From: Incurvaria masculella | Taxonomy: Eukaryota > Arthropoda > Insecta > Lepidoptera > Incurvariidae | NCBI GenBank assembly: GCA_946894095.1 | Contig: OX335642.1 | Span: 18,425,021-18,489,020 of the forward strand | Direction of reading: 5' to 3' | Length of the DNA: 64,000 nucleotides | In this document: one piece after another, positions 21,775 to 31,995 of the stretch | Layout: the number at the start of each line of letters is the position of its first letter | How positions within the stretch are numbered: position 1 is the stretch's first letter | Made by a program: the position numbers and the translations under genes | The notes under the pieces: model-generated | The model's input: only the letters and a program-made list of their open reading frames with translations | The model's database searches: none | Told to the model about the DNA's origin: nothing

Positions 21775-22455
21775 TTCACATGAATTGTAGTACTAATGTG
21801 CAACCTGCTCTCTCGGCTACCTTTGTACCAGTTAAGTACTCGTAAAAAAGTCAAAATGCGCTTTTCAACTACAGCGTCTTCCAAGGATCTACGACCTCCT
21901 TATTTCCAATTTCCCTAACACAAAAGACAGATAATTCCTAATCCATACAATTTCGAACGACAAGCACACTCTAAACTGCAATTGAGAACGAATGAGCAAC
22001 GTTCATCTTCGTTTGTGCTCTCGAAAATACCTTTGAACCTGTTAAGTACTCGTAAAATTCGCAAAAAGGCGCTTATGACCGAGAGCGTCCTCCAAGGATC
22101 TATCTTACGACCGTTTTTGTTTCCATTATCCCTAGTACAAAAGACAGACAATTCCTAATCCACCAAGTTTCGAACGACAAGTGCGCTCTGAACTGCAAAT
22201 GTAGAACTAATGTGCAACATTCATCTTCGTTTCTGCTCTCTCGAATACCTTTGTACCAGTTAAGTACTCGTAAAAACCGTTAAAAGACGCTTTTGAACGT
22301 CAGCGTCCTCCAAGGATCTACTACGACCTCCTTTGTTTCCAATTTCTCTAGCACAAAAAACAGATAATTTCTAATTCACCAAGTTTCAACCGACAAGTGC
22401 ACTCTGCACTGCAAATGTAGAGCATTAATCTTCGTTTCTGCTCTGGAGGCTACCT
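21775..22455. repeat. Tandem array of about three ~210-218 bp units
   Basis: The phrase GTTAAGTACTCGTAAAA starts at 21831, 22041 and 22259, giving periods of 210 and 218. Each unit also carries CGTCYTCCAAGGATCTA, a CTACGACCTCCTTWTTTCC-type block, AAAGACAGATAATTCCTAAT and CGAACGACAAG. Copies are ~80-85% alike by eye, so the array is old. No copy codes for protein. Confidence 0.8.
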
Positions 22456-23639
22456 TTATACACTCTTGCGAGACGCGGCTGCTCTACACGGAATGCTATT
22501 AATTAAACTACTTCGCATACGACTTTAACAATTCCACGTCGCCCTAACCCGACTACACGCCGCGCGCTTCGTAGCTTTACCTTATGAGTAGACTACGAGA
22601 AGTGCTTTTCATTTACGTTAACAAATATAATATTGATTAAGTAAGTAACCAGCAAAGTTAATGCAAATAGTAATGAATAGCTAATTCAGTAGTAAGCTTT
22701 GATTCGATACCAAAACTTAGAATCCTTAAAAAAATCCGAAGACTGCCTGATGCAACCAATCATTCATCAAATTAACAGATCATGTCTCCAAATAAAAGTA
22801 AAATTTGGTTAATTTATTGAATTCGAGAAAAAACAAGCAGCTTTGAACACAAATACGTCGGAGTAATAGACGTTGTGGTTTAAAAAATTAAAATATTAAA
22901 ATAATTTAGTCGTTATTGTTATCTTATCACGTTTTAAGTATCATACGAATTTGTTAGCGGTATCACAAGAACAATCTGGAGTATCTATAAAAGCCATTCA
23001 GCCGCTGGGCCGGTGGTGGGTGTACGACTTGGCCAGAATGAGATCGCCACAGCTAGTCGATTGGTGCCCAGCATGACGTAGACGAATCGTCCACGCTCCC
23101 TTGGCCTACGCACAGTCAATATGGATAATGTAGCCCGAATACACCGACGTAGCGGGTGAAAGCAGCGCACGGTTTGCCCCGCGCCTGTCGGTGTGTTCGC
23201 AAGTCGACTCGATAGCGACATTTACGTAGGGAGCAAAAGGAGATGCGCGCCTATCTCTAGCGTGAACTGCAAACAGGCGATGCAGTGAGGTGAAGTACGA
23301 CCTGCTATGGTGCATGGCCTAGTCAAGAAGTTTTAGTTAAGGCTCGACTCTAGGTAATCTCCATATCATCTAAATATCACGTATTCAAGGGTCCTGATAA
23401 ATCAAGATAACATAGGAAAAGTCTGGACCTTCTCTAAGACTGGAGAGGCCACCCGAACTCGACGGAAAACACAATTCACTTTTCAACGCTTGTTTGCGTT
23501 ACAACCAATCCGGATAGACTTCCGGACCGTTAAGCAAACCACATTCATAATCGAAAGTTCTATGCAAAAAGATGCAAAGACCTATATTACAAGGAGAATC
23601 AAACACTCTTCAATCAGTCAGTCAGCGTGTTGCGTCTAC
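22456..23639. other. Unassigned; GC-rich block at 22985-23320
   Basis: AT-rich DNA, then a GC-balanced block (GCCGCTGGGCCGGTGGTGGG to GCAAACAGGCGATGCAGTG) open in two minus-strand frames (22985-23221, 23106-23315) of under 80 codons. No domain recognised. The block may be repeat-derived; no second copy is in this window. Confidence 0.35.
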
Positions 23640-24050
23640 TGCTGGACATACGCCTCTCGTATTTTTCTCCAGTCCTCCCAGCCCTAAGCGGTACGGACAC
23701 CTGCTTTCTGCCGACGCACTTGATGTCGTCGTCCCACCTGGCGGGTGGTCTTCGCACACTCCGTTTTCCTGTCGACGGCCGCCAGTGTAGGACACGGTTA
23801 CTCCAACTGTCGTCGTCTCTTCGGCTGATGTGGCCAGCCCACTGCCATTTAAGTTTAGCCACCCGGTGTCCAATATCGACTACTTTGGTACGTAGGCGGA
23901 TTGCCTCCTTACGCACCATATCCCGTAGCGATATTCCCAGCATGGCTCGCTCCATCGCTCCCTGGGCAACTTTCAATCTTTGGACAACGGCGACCGTTAG
24001 ATTCCACGTTTCATACCCGTACGTCATAACCGGGAGGAGCACTGATCATA
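23640..24050 (-). pseudogene. RTE-type LINE reverse-transcriptase C-terminus (truncated)
   Basis: The minus-strand frame 24042-23614 reads MLLPVMTYGYETWNLT, HRVAKLKWQWAGHISRRDDD and TGKRSVRRPPARWDDDIK. This is the highly characteristic end of RTE-clade non-LTR retrotransposon proteins in Lepidoptera (LPVMTYGxETW, RVAxLKWxWAGHIxRR, RPxTGKRSVGRPPxRWxDDI). The endonuclease and catalytic RT parts are missing and the frame shifts just upstream of 24042 and near the 3' end, so this is a dead 5'-truncated copy. Plus-strand frames here are shadows. Confidence 0.88.
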
Positions 24051-24619
24051 TACGACGGACAGATAATGTGAAAAAAACTGGGAGAGCAATTTGGTCAAGA
24101 CAAACGAAGAATAGTAATGAATGGAAGCAGATGTAAGAGGCATATGTGTCACAGTAAATGCTAACTACTAAACCGGGAAATCCGAAGGATTAAATTGGAA
24201 GACAAGAAAAAATTAAAACTGTTATTATTCTATTTAGCATCTGCAATAAATAAATAAAAAATACAACAGAGCAGACGCCCAAAATTCTGTGATTCATCTG
24301 AAAAAATGTTGAACTGAAAGGAAAACCGTTGTCATCCATCCGAGCGTCGACTCACTCAGTGCTCCGCCACAATATTCATCCAAAGTCGCCGGGCGCTCGC
24401 AAATCCCTGCGCGACTCCGGTCGAAAGTACGGTGCGCAAATAAGATATAGCTACAAATGGAAATCAATTCGGCGCCGAGAGGGTCGGATCGGCGAATCTT
24501 CGGCCATAAAATAAAATACTCCGCGAATATGAGCGTGCTAGGCCGCCACGGCGGGTAGGGTATGCATAATAAGCGACTACAACGGCATTTTCGTAACATT
24601 TCATATTTAGGTGCATATT
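24051..24619. other. Unassigned, partly GC-rich
   Basis: Contains a GC-balanced block at 24340-24560 open on both strands (24294-24599 minus, 24329-24514 plus). No domain; no gene called. Confidence 0.4.
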
Positions 24620-24800
24620 GTTGTTTATTGTTTATTGTTTATTCATCATCCATAGACAGTACACTGCACTCGGATTTGTCAATATTTTATCATTAGCCAG
24701 TTCGCGGAAATCCCAGCGAAGAAGAACTGGAAAGAAACTCCGCTGGTTTTTTTTTTTCAACGTCCACTTAGTCTAAATTTACAAAAGTATTTAGACTCAC
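24620..24800 (-). mobile_element. LINE 3' UTR fragment with AATAAAC tail
   Basis: Read on the minus strand: CCAGCGGAGTTTCTTTCCAG, TTCTTCTTCGCTGGGATTTC, CGCGAACTGGCTAATGATAA and, after ~60 bases, a (AATAAAC)n tail (plus-strand GTTTATTGTTTATTGTTTAT at 24626-24645). The layout, a fixed UTR followed by a short simple-sequence tail, is that of a CR1/jockey-like LINE 3' end. No coding part remains. Confidence 0.5.
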
Positions 24801-25533
24801 AGATAAACACGCTAAATTAATATGAATTGAAGAGAATCAGCAATTCATGTCATATGCAACAGTTCATGACAAATATCAGTTTATTAGCAAAGACCATGCC
24901 CGCCATCTAGAATGTTGCCAATTGGAGCAAGCCAGTCCCCACAAACAGCACCCGTTCACGAGCATCACGCCAGGCACAGCCATCGCCTCTATCGACCATA
25001 TTTTAGGGAAAGAGGAGACCCGAACCCAGCGTCGCCGCAAGTAGGGACCTTAAAGCGATGCACTACTCCAGTGGCAACATGAAAAAGTTGTGAAAGCTCT
25101 GTACGATTTAGTTTTAATACGATTATTTCTGTCATGAACTACTACAGTGACCTGTAAACAAAGAGTCAAAATACAAAATACATTATTATTCTTACAGCTA
25201 AAAAAAAAACTATATAATATTACACTTTAAATGCTACCACCTACAGAAAATTAAGAGTACAATGGTTTGAGAGCAACCATATACGAATAAGATTCCTGAA
25301 ATAGATTCTGACCAACACCTACAGTTAAATAATGCTTTAATACAGTTCGGGTGTACAGAGCCCTCGTCATTATTGATACGAAATTGTATCAAATCAATAT
25401 TATTTTGTTAGTAATTTCATACTACACGTAGTATTTATCATAAAAAATATATAGATACATAATGTATCGAGTGTCAAAATTAGTAAAAAAAAAAAGAAAG
25501 TCAATGTTATAGTAGGATACGTTTGGTACCCAG
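24801..25533. other. Unassigned; probable LINE 3' UTR next to 25534
   Basis: AT-rich. The part nearest 25534 is probably the 3' UTR of the minus-strand LINE that ends there; I cannot place its end because no clear poly(A) tail is seen. Confidence 0.35.
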
Positions 25534-26220
25534 TCAGCATGTGGTCAAAATCTCAGGAAAATCAAATTTATCAACTAGGGCCTCTTTAACACTATAATAA
25601 GCCTTTTGTGTTAAGAATTTCTTAATCTTAGCCTTAAACATTTTTTCACTTAACTCCCTGACATCTTCGGGTAATTTGTTATAAAATCTAACACTGTTAC
25701 ATATAAAACTCTTAGATGTTTTAGATAATTTATGACTAATCACTTTAACATTGTTCTTGTGTCTTGTGTTATGGTTATGAACATCACTATTAAGGGTGGA
25801 GTCATGTATATGTTTCCTCGCGTAACATAAGTTTTGGAAAACATAAGCACTTGGTAAAGTCAAAATTCCTACGTCACTAAAAACCTTTCTACAGGATTCT
25901 CTCATCCTCATTCCTAGCATGCATCGCAGTGCTCTTTTCTGTAACACAAATATACGATTAACTTCCGCTGCATCACCCCAGAACATCAGCCCGTATGACA
26001 TTATGCTGTGAAAGTAGGCATGATAAACAGATTTAGCAGCTTCCAAACCACAGAGCTCCTTAATTTTTTTTATTGCATAGCATGCCGAGCTGAGCTTAGC
26101 AGCGAGCTTATCAATATGTGGTTTCCATGTAAAACGATGATCAAATACTACACCAAGAAAGTTTATTTCTTTAGTTATAGCTAAAGACAGATCATTTGCT
26201 GTGTATGTGGGTATAGTAAA
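25534..26220 (-). pseudogene. Jockey-type LINE reverse-transcriptase C-terminus, long intact frame
   Basis: An uninterrupted minus-strand frame of ~228 codons runs from 26220 to the stop at 25534. It begins mid-protein with FTIPTYTANDLSLA, then KEINFLGVVFDHRFTWKPHI and DKLAAKLSSACYAIKKIKEL (the post-palm/thumb segment FLGVxxDxxLxWxxHI), then AYFHSIMSYGLMFWGDAAEV, LQKRALRCMLGMRMRESCR and KSFICNSVRFYNKLPEDVRE. These are diagnostic of jockey-clade LINE polyproteins. A TAA stop lies directly upstream of 26220, marking the 5' truncation. Catalytic RT motifs and endonuclease are missing, so no activity is expected. The absence of stops over 228 codons suggests a fairly young insertion. Confidence 0.88.
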
Positions 26221-26349
26221 TTATAAAAGTGTTTAGATCAGATCAGATCAAATTCAGATAAGATTTCTAAACGTAACTTTATTCCATCACAGTTGGATGG
26301 ATTTTTTTACTGGAATGATGAATGTTCTTAGATTTACACCGTCGCTGTA

Positions 26350-26546
26350 CATAATGTTTTGAAAACTTACAGTTTTCCGGTGTGCAATGCCGTGCTTGGC
26401 CGACAAACCGTTTGACGAGCCGGGCTGTCAGACGTAACTCCGGGGCAACGAAGTGGCCCTGCCGATGCTTCCGTCGTGGGAGGCGAAACATGTCGTCCAA
26501 GCACGGCATTGCACACCGGAAAACCGTAAGTTTTCAAAACATTATG
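26350..26546. mobile_element. Foldback element, 56-bp near-perfect arms
   Basis: Left arm 26350-26405 starts CATAATGTTTTGAAAACTTA and includes GGTGTGCAATGCCGTGCTTG; right arm 26491-26546 is its reverse complement with two mismatches. The 85-base loop is GC-rich (GGCCCTGCCGATGCTTCCGT). No coding capacity despite frames at 26279-26509 and 26367-26624 (-). No clear target duplication. Confidence 0.75.
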
Positions 26547-26841
26547 GAACGAGGAATTTAATTGTATAATTAATAAATTAATATTTTTTGTTTTATTGTT
26601 AGTTATCAGAACATCCTTTTGCAACGAGTGCTTAAGGCCAATGCGGCAATATATTGTAACAAGGGGCTTCGTTTTTTTCTACTATTAGTATTATAATTTG
26701 AAATATGATTTATATTAACATTCCTTTAAATTTCTGATATTCCTGTACAAAACCATTTGCAAACTTATGGAAGCGTCATCAGGACCGCTTCGGTGTGTTC
26801 TACATCCCGGCACGTCGAAACGTCAACTCAACACCAGAACA

Positions 26842-27104
26842 GCGGCCTTATTGCCGAACAGCGACTGTCGCTGCCAGCGTCAGTGTCGCTGCTAACGAGA
26901 CATCGCATACCAAATTTTGCGGCTACCGTTACCGCGGATAAAAGATAGGCAACCGCAATTAATATTTATCCGTAGCCGCCATCGACATAGTCTATGTCGT
27001 CGGTATCGGTAAGTCGATGGTAGCCGAAAAATCTTGTATGCGATGGCTCGTTAGCAGCGACACCGACGCTGGCAGCGACTATCGCTGTTCGGCAATAAGG
27101 CCGC
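26842..27104. mobile_element. Foldback element, 86-bp arms
   Basis: Left arm 26842-26927 (GCGGCCTTATTGCCGAACAG ... GCTAACGAGACATCGCATAC ... GGCTACC) pairs with right arm 27019-27104 (GGTAGCC ... GTATGCGATGGCTCGTTAGC ... CTGTTCGGCAATAAGGCCGC). Only a few mismatches. Inside is another perfect palindrome, CGACATAGTCTATGTCG (26984-27000). Unlike the surrounding DNA it is GC-rich. No target duplication was identified. Confidence 0.75.
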
Positions 27105-27269
27105 AGGCCTGATAACGCCTCGACCATGAAGGCTCCATGTGACGCTAACCTCCAATATTGTTTGGTTAATTTAAATTTTATCTCAGCGTCGGTTAGGACC
27201 CTTAGAAAAACCAACATATCAAAGTTTAGACTATATTCTAGTGTATGACCGTTTAATGCGCTGCTTATA

Positions 27270-29069
27270 TCTATACTAATAATACATCTGTAAGGGGTGT
27301 TCGTGGAGTAAGTTGCTTTGTTTTCCAAGATACTTCGTTTGTAGACTTTATGTATGATAATAAAACTAAATTGTATGTATGTATGTATGTATGTATGTAT
27401 GTATGTATGTATGTATGTATGTATGTATGTATGTATGTATGTATGTATGTATGTATGTATGTATGTATGTATGTATGTATGTATGTATGTATGTATGTAT
27501 GTATGTATGTATGTATGTATGTATGTATGTATGTATGTATGTATGTATGTATGTATGTATGTATGTATGTATGTATGTATGTATGTATGTATGTATGTAT
27601 GTATGTATGTATGTATGTATGTATGTATGTATGTATGTATGTATGTATGTATGTATGTATGTATGTATGTATGTATGTATGTATGTATGTATGTATGTAT
27701 GTATGTATGTATGTATGTATGTATGTATGTATGTATGTATGTATGTATGTATGTATGTATGTATGTATGTATGTATGTATGTATGTATGTATGTATGTAT
27801 GTATGTATGTATGTATGTATGTATGTATGTATGTATGTATGTATGTATGTATGTATGTATGTATGTATGTATGTATGTATGTATGTATGTATGTATGTAT
27901 GTATGTATGTATGTATGTATGTATGTATGTATGTATGTATGTATGTATGTATGTATGTATGTATGTATGTATGTATGTATGTATGTATGTATGTATGTAT
28001 GTATGTATGTATGTATGTATGTATGTATGTATGTATGTATGTATGTATGTATGTATGTATGTATGTATGTATGTATGTATGTATGTATGTATGTATGTAT
28101 GTATGTATGTATGTATGTATGTATGTATGTATGTATGTATGTATGTATGTATGTATGTATGTATGTATGTATGTATGTATGTATGTATGTATCTATGTAT
28201 GTTCCTCCATAACTCTTAAACTGATCCTCCGAATTCGATGAAACTTACTACACATATATGTAATTACATGGGACACAGGATAGGTTATATAAAATTCAGT
28301 TCCGCTTACGTTAATATATAGCTGTCATACAAACCGAAATGTTTTGATGCGGCGGCTTGGGGGGGTAATCGCTATCTGCCTATGTTTCTCCGTTTACTTA
28401 TTCTAAGCCACGCGGCTTTTTGATCTTTATGGCTTTTTGATACGGTTTTCATTAATAGAAGGAGCGATCAACGAGCAAGGATTGTGTATGTAATTTTTAA
28501 ATATTTCATACAAACCTAAAGAGAAAAATGAAAACTATGTATGGGAAAATTGTAGGTGTTAAAAAGGCCTACAGAAAGTTCCATGATATCATGTAGAGCG
28601 ATAACTTCGAACCACTCACCCGATTTATATGCGTATTTTATCAACGTATAGCAACTCTGGGCGCTGTCAGATTCCGGGTGGGTTACCGTTTTCGATGTTG
28701 AAGGTGGCTGTGGTTCGTATTCCTGATAAAACGTTAGGTCCCCTTCCTTACTTACTTACTAGGTGGTAGGGTTAATCCCGCCTTTGTTGGTTTTGTATTA
28801 ATTAAATAATTTAATGTAGTGTGTGTAGTGCCAGTACAGTAAGGGTCTGGCGGCACATGATTTTAAAATTCGCTCCCAAAATGGGAATGTATGGATGTTT
28901 CCGAGGAAATTCAACGAGTCAACAAACAACGAGTAAGTTCAAACGATTGTGATTAAATTTGGTAGATGGATACTTAGTCCTGGACCAGCCTTTTAGTGGG
29001 TTACTTTTTATCCAGGAAATAATTCAGACCGAAATCAGTCCAACACGACATTGACCCGAGCGCAGCTAG
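27270..29069 (+). mobile_element. Probable Helitron containing the ATGT array
   Basis: The 5' end TCTATACTAATAATACATCT follows an A (27269) and matches the Lep1-like Helitron start seen at 50440 (TCCTGCTAATATTATAAA). The 3' end ATTGACCCGAGCGCAGCTAG is followed by T (29070); Helitrons end CTRR and insert between A and T. Compared with 50440-50660 the 3' hairpin is shortened (the TAGCCGGGTACCT part is missing), so this copy may be dead. TCCATAACTCTTAAACTGAT after the array is typical of these elements. No Rep/helicase gene: non-autonomous. 5' and 3' ends could belong to two different copies. Confidence 0.5.
27372..28201 (+). repeat. ATGT microsatellite, about 207 units
   Basis: A continuous (TATG)n tract of ~830 bases with a single visible interruption (ATCTATGT near 28191). 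It opens all three forward frames (a repeated M-Y-V-C peptide), which are not genes. Flanks (AATAAAACTAAATTG on the left, TTCCTCCATAACTC on the right) fit the interior of a Helitron. Confidence 0.95.
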
Positions 29070-29880
29070 TTCTTAATAAATATTGTGTATTTGTAAAAAC
29101 CTATTTACTAGGTTTTTACTATGTTTTCAAACAATACTATAATTTAGACCATTTTCTTTTTTGTGGTACAAGATCAAATATTTATCTAGTGAATAAGCAT
29201 GAAACATTTATTAATTCATATTAAAAAGTAGAATTTACAGGTCAAAAACAAAAATTTCACTTCGTCGCGCTCTCCAGAAAAATATTTTGTCGCGCATCCA
29301 ACAATAAGCCCTAACGCAAACTCAATGCTTCCGGAGGTCGTCATTATATTTTGTTTGCTGAACAATGGACACAGTTAGAGTCTTAAGAAGTGTAAATGAT
29401 TTATTAGAAACCAAAACTTTTTCTTCCTTGTTTACTCACCGCATCTGTCGACGCTACCGCCCCCACCTAATCCTTACCTACAGCATATCTAAGGGGCGCG
29501 ATTTAGGTGGAGGCGGGGTCAATCTCTCGCATACTAGAGCGCCAGAATATTTACGTAAATACCTATATACTCGCGCGCGGTTCCCGGAAACATTTTATTG
29601 GCAGTTCTTCGGGAACGGAATATTAGTGTCTTACCAGTTTTTCGTTACGTGAAAATATTCACATCCGAAAACAGACGTAGGAATTTGAGTGAAAGGAGAA
29701 TTGTTTCCGTGCATGGTCTGTGGTCCTGAATTTCCTACGAAACATTTCCGCAAGCAAAACAATTTAATGACGTCATCTCGCTTTGGTTGACGTGTGTGTG
29801 GGAAGGATAGGAACTTATTCTTGTATTATATTTAAATCATTTTTATGTCATATTTTTTATGTTTTTATTTCTTGACTTTT
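29070..29880. other. Unassigned stretch
   Basis: AT-rich. The frame at 29365-29652 (+, 95 codons) shares the GCTACCGCCCCCAC phrase with 2950 and has no domain. No gene called. Confidence 0.4.
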
Positions 29881-30045
29881 ACAAGTTTTATTATAGGGGC
29901 AAAATAAATACACACTCTGTGAAAATTTCAGCTGCCCATCTTTTACGGTTCATGAGATACAGCCCTGTGACAGACGGACGTACGGACAGCGGAAGCTTAG
30001 TAATAGGGTTCCGTTGGCACCCTTTGGGTACGGAACCCTAAAAAG
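29881..30045 (-). repeat. GTTCCG dispersed repeat, 5' half, reverse orientation
   Basis: GGGCAAAATAAATACACACT, GTTCATGAGATACAGCCCTG, AGACGGACGTACGGACAGC, TAATAGGGTTCCGTTGGCAC and GGGTACGGAACCCTAAAAAG mirror the start of the plus-strand copies. The 3' half with the hairpin is absent. Confidence 0.75.
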
Positions 30046-30059
30046 AATAATTAAAAGGC

Positions 30060-30310
30060 ATCACCGGATCCTATCGTGTCAGTGTCCAGTATCACGCCGG
30101 CTCAGGTGCGACGCCCGCGCCCGGGCGACTCATTACACCCGGGCCGCTCTCATCCCGTCCGGCCGGACGTCCGGGCGTCCGGGCATCCGAGCGGGGCGGC
30201 GCCTTCCGCTCGAGAGCTAAGATTTCATTCGCAGATTGTCCGCTCTAATGAATCCTTGAAACGCGAGAAAGATGCCTTCGCTGGGATACGTTTACAGCGC
30301 ACTTCATAAT
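30060..30310. other. GC-rich block
   Basis: Very CpG-rich core (GCCCGCGCCCGGGCGACTCA, CCGGCCGGACGTCCGGGCGT at 30158-30177). Two overlapping plus frames (30014-30220, 30076-30309) carry no domain. Unlike neighbours in composition; unassigned. Confidence 0.4.
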
Positions 30311-30411
30311 GCGGGCCGGGAAATCATCACCAGAACTTACGCTGCCATGGTAAAATAAATCACCGGGTGAATACCAGGTGAACAGGCAATACAATAATTA
30401 AATCAGAGTGC

Positions 30412-30740
30412 TCAGTCTGAGTTCTTACCTAAATTGGCGTTTTCCGTAAAAACGTCAAAATCCATGCAAGTTTTTACTAGATAATCTGTGGTTTTACTTC
30501 TTCACGCTGTCAAAGTCAAACTCAGACTTCCGATTTGTATGAAAACGTGAAGTCGGCGTAAACGGCAATGTCGACGTATTTACGGCAACGTTGAGTAAGC
30601 TGTCAAATCAAACTCGGACTCGCAAATGTTAGTTCGATTAACGCCCACTGCGCGCGCTCTTAAATTTCTCCATACAATTAAAAACGCCAGTCGATCGGTT
30701 TGCCGTTAACACCAATTTAGTTGACAAATGGGACTACAGG
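30412..30740. mobile_element. MITE (family also at 51417), long inverted terminal ends
   Basis: Starts TTACCTAAATTGGCGTTTTC and ends CACCAATTTAGTTGACAAAT-GGGACTACAGG, imperfect inverted repeats. The interior (TAATCTGTGGTTTTACTTCT, GACTTCCGATTTGTATGAAA, CGCCAGTCGATCGGTTTGCC) matches 51417-51740 in opposite orientation along its full length. About 320 bases, non-coding. No target duplication resolved. Confidence 0.75.
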
Positions 30741-30754
30741 TTCTGACGTTGAGT

Positions 30755-31030
30755 TGCTTTTCGTACGTGTTATTCGGCCAAGTAAACTGAAATTTACCAG
30801 TGGCATGGTGCGAAATGCAACTAAACGACAGATTTAATTAGTCTTTTGCGATGATATTTTCATTGTTGGCCTGCTATTAGCTTAGCGAGTCATTAATTTA
30901 CCCTCCCGGACGGCTACCATAGTATATTAACTGGCCGGGTGAACAGGCAAGTGAGTGGTTAAATCTGACATTTAGTTGCGTATTGTATAATTCTAAATAG
31001 TAAATGACGTGTTATTCCGCCAAGTTAAGA
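30755..31030. repeat. Degraded palindromic-element pieces
   Basis: ACGTGTTATTCGGCCAAGTA then AACTGAAATTTACCAGT (30760-30800) and GACGTGTTATTCCGCCAAGT (31006-31026) are related to the arm of the palindrome at 19181-19289. Between them is unique DNA. Confidence 0.4.
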
Positions 31031-31741
31031 CGCCCCCGCCAAGAATCCTCGTTAATTTTGGCATAAAAACATCATCATGGATAAATACGTAATGTATTAT
31101 GAATTTGTAAGTTGATACGGGCGACTTTATTGAAAAATGCTAATTTCTTCCTGGAAACCTGATTCACTGGTGCATTCACTGCAATCAGCTTAAATTAAAC
31201 CACTGTGAGGTGAACGCAGACGGCGTCCTTCCTCATGAAGTCCCCTAGTATTCAAACTCAGAATAAACAAACTGGATGGCTATAACAGTTCACAAATCGG
31301 GTGGTATGGAGCTTGTTTCCTGTGGTTTCGCAAGGTGAGGACACTTTGGCTGTTCCGAACAACTTTGGTCATTTGGCACAGCCAACCATACTAGTTTTTC
31401 ATTAAAAAATATGGGCATCAAAGCAAGCCTAAATTTGGCCTAAATTACCAGTTGCGGCTCTTCTTTACGGGAAATAGTGTAACATATGTGAATTTATTTT
31501 TATCCCGCATCGTAAAATCCTAATTATAAAATAACAAACCGTGGAACATTTCAAGCCTTAAACTTGCCGTGGAGTTATGATTCACACCACACAATGGTGC
31601 AACATGTCTCGCAGGTAAAACCTGCAATTTGGGACTCTTCAAAAGTCATTTCAACAAGCTCAAGCTGCAATTTTGGTACGGGGGCTCGATTTGATTTTTC
31701 TGACAACCTTTGGTCTCTCTCAGCACAGTCACGTATATCGG
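31031..31741. other. Unassigned stretch
   Basis: No gene or repeat recognised; the 90-codon frame at 31564-31836 runs into the GTTCCG repeat and is not genuine. Confidence 0.4.
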
Positions 31742-31995
31742 TTTTTAGGGTTCCGTACCCAAATGGTGAAAACGGAACCCTGTTACTAAGCCTCCGCTAT
31801 CTGTCCGCCCGTCTGTCACAGGGCTGTATCTCATAAACCGTAATAGGTAGGCGTTGAAAATTTCATAGAGGGTGTATTTATTTTGTCGCTATGACAACAA
31901 ATAGGTAAAATTAAAAGCGTGATTTTTCGTGCTAAATCTTGTACGATGGTTCCGTTCCCTTCGTGTGCGAGTCCGACTCGCACTTGGCCGGTTTT
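31742..31995 (+). repeat. GTTCCG dispersed repeat, complete copy
   Basis: Starts TTTTTAGGGTTCCGTACCCA and ends at the hairpin GTGCGAGTCCGACTCGCAC-TTGGCCGGTTTT. It has the same internal order as the copy at 6048: CGGAACCCTGTTACTAAGCC, GGGCTGTATCTCATAAACCG, GTGTATTTATTTTGTCGC. A shorter interior reflects small deletions. Confidence 0.85.

Noticed and set aside
21775..22455. Regular repeats as a possible CRISPR array.
   Set aside because: Units are ~215 bp and fully repetitive with no short repeat/unique spacer pattern; also not prokaryotic DNA. The 13-bp array at 38178 has no spacers at all.
27350..28241. Three 277-295-codon frames made of repeated M-Y-V-C.
   Set aside because: They are translations of the ATGT microsatellite in all three forward frames; no gene.
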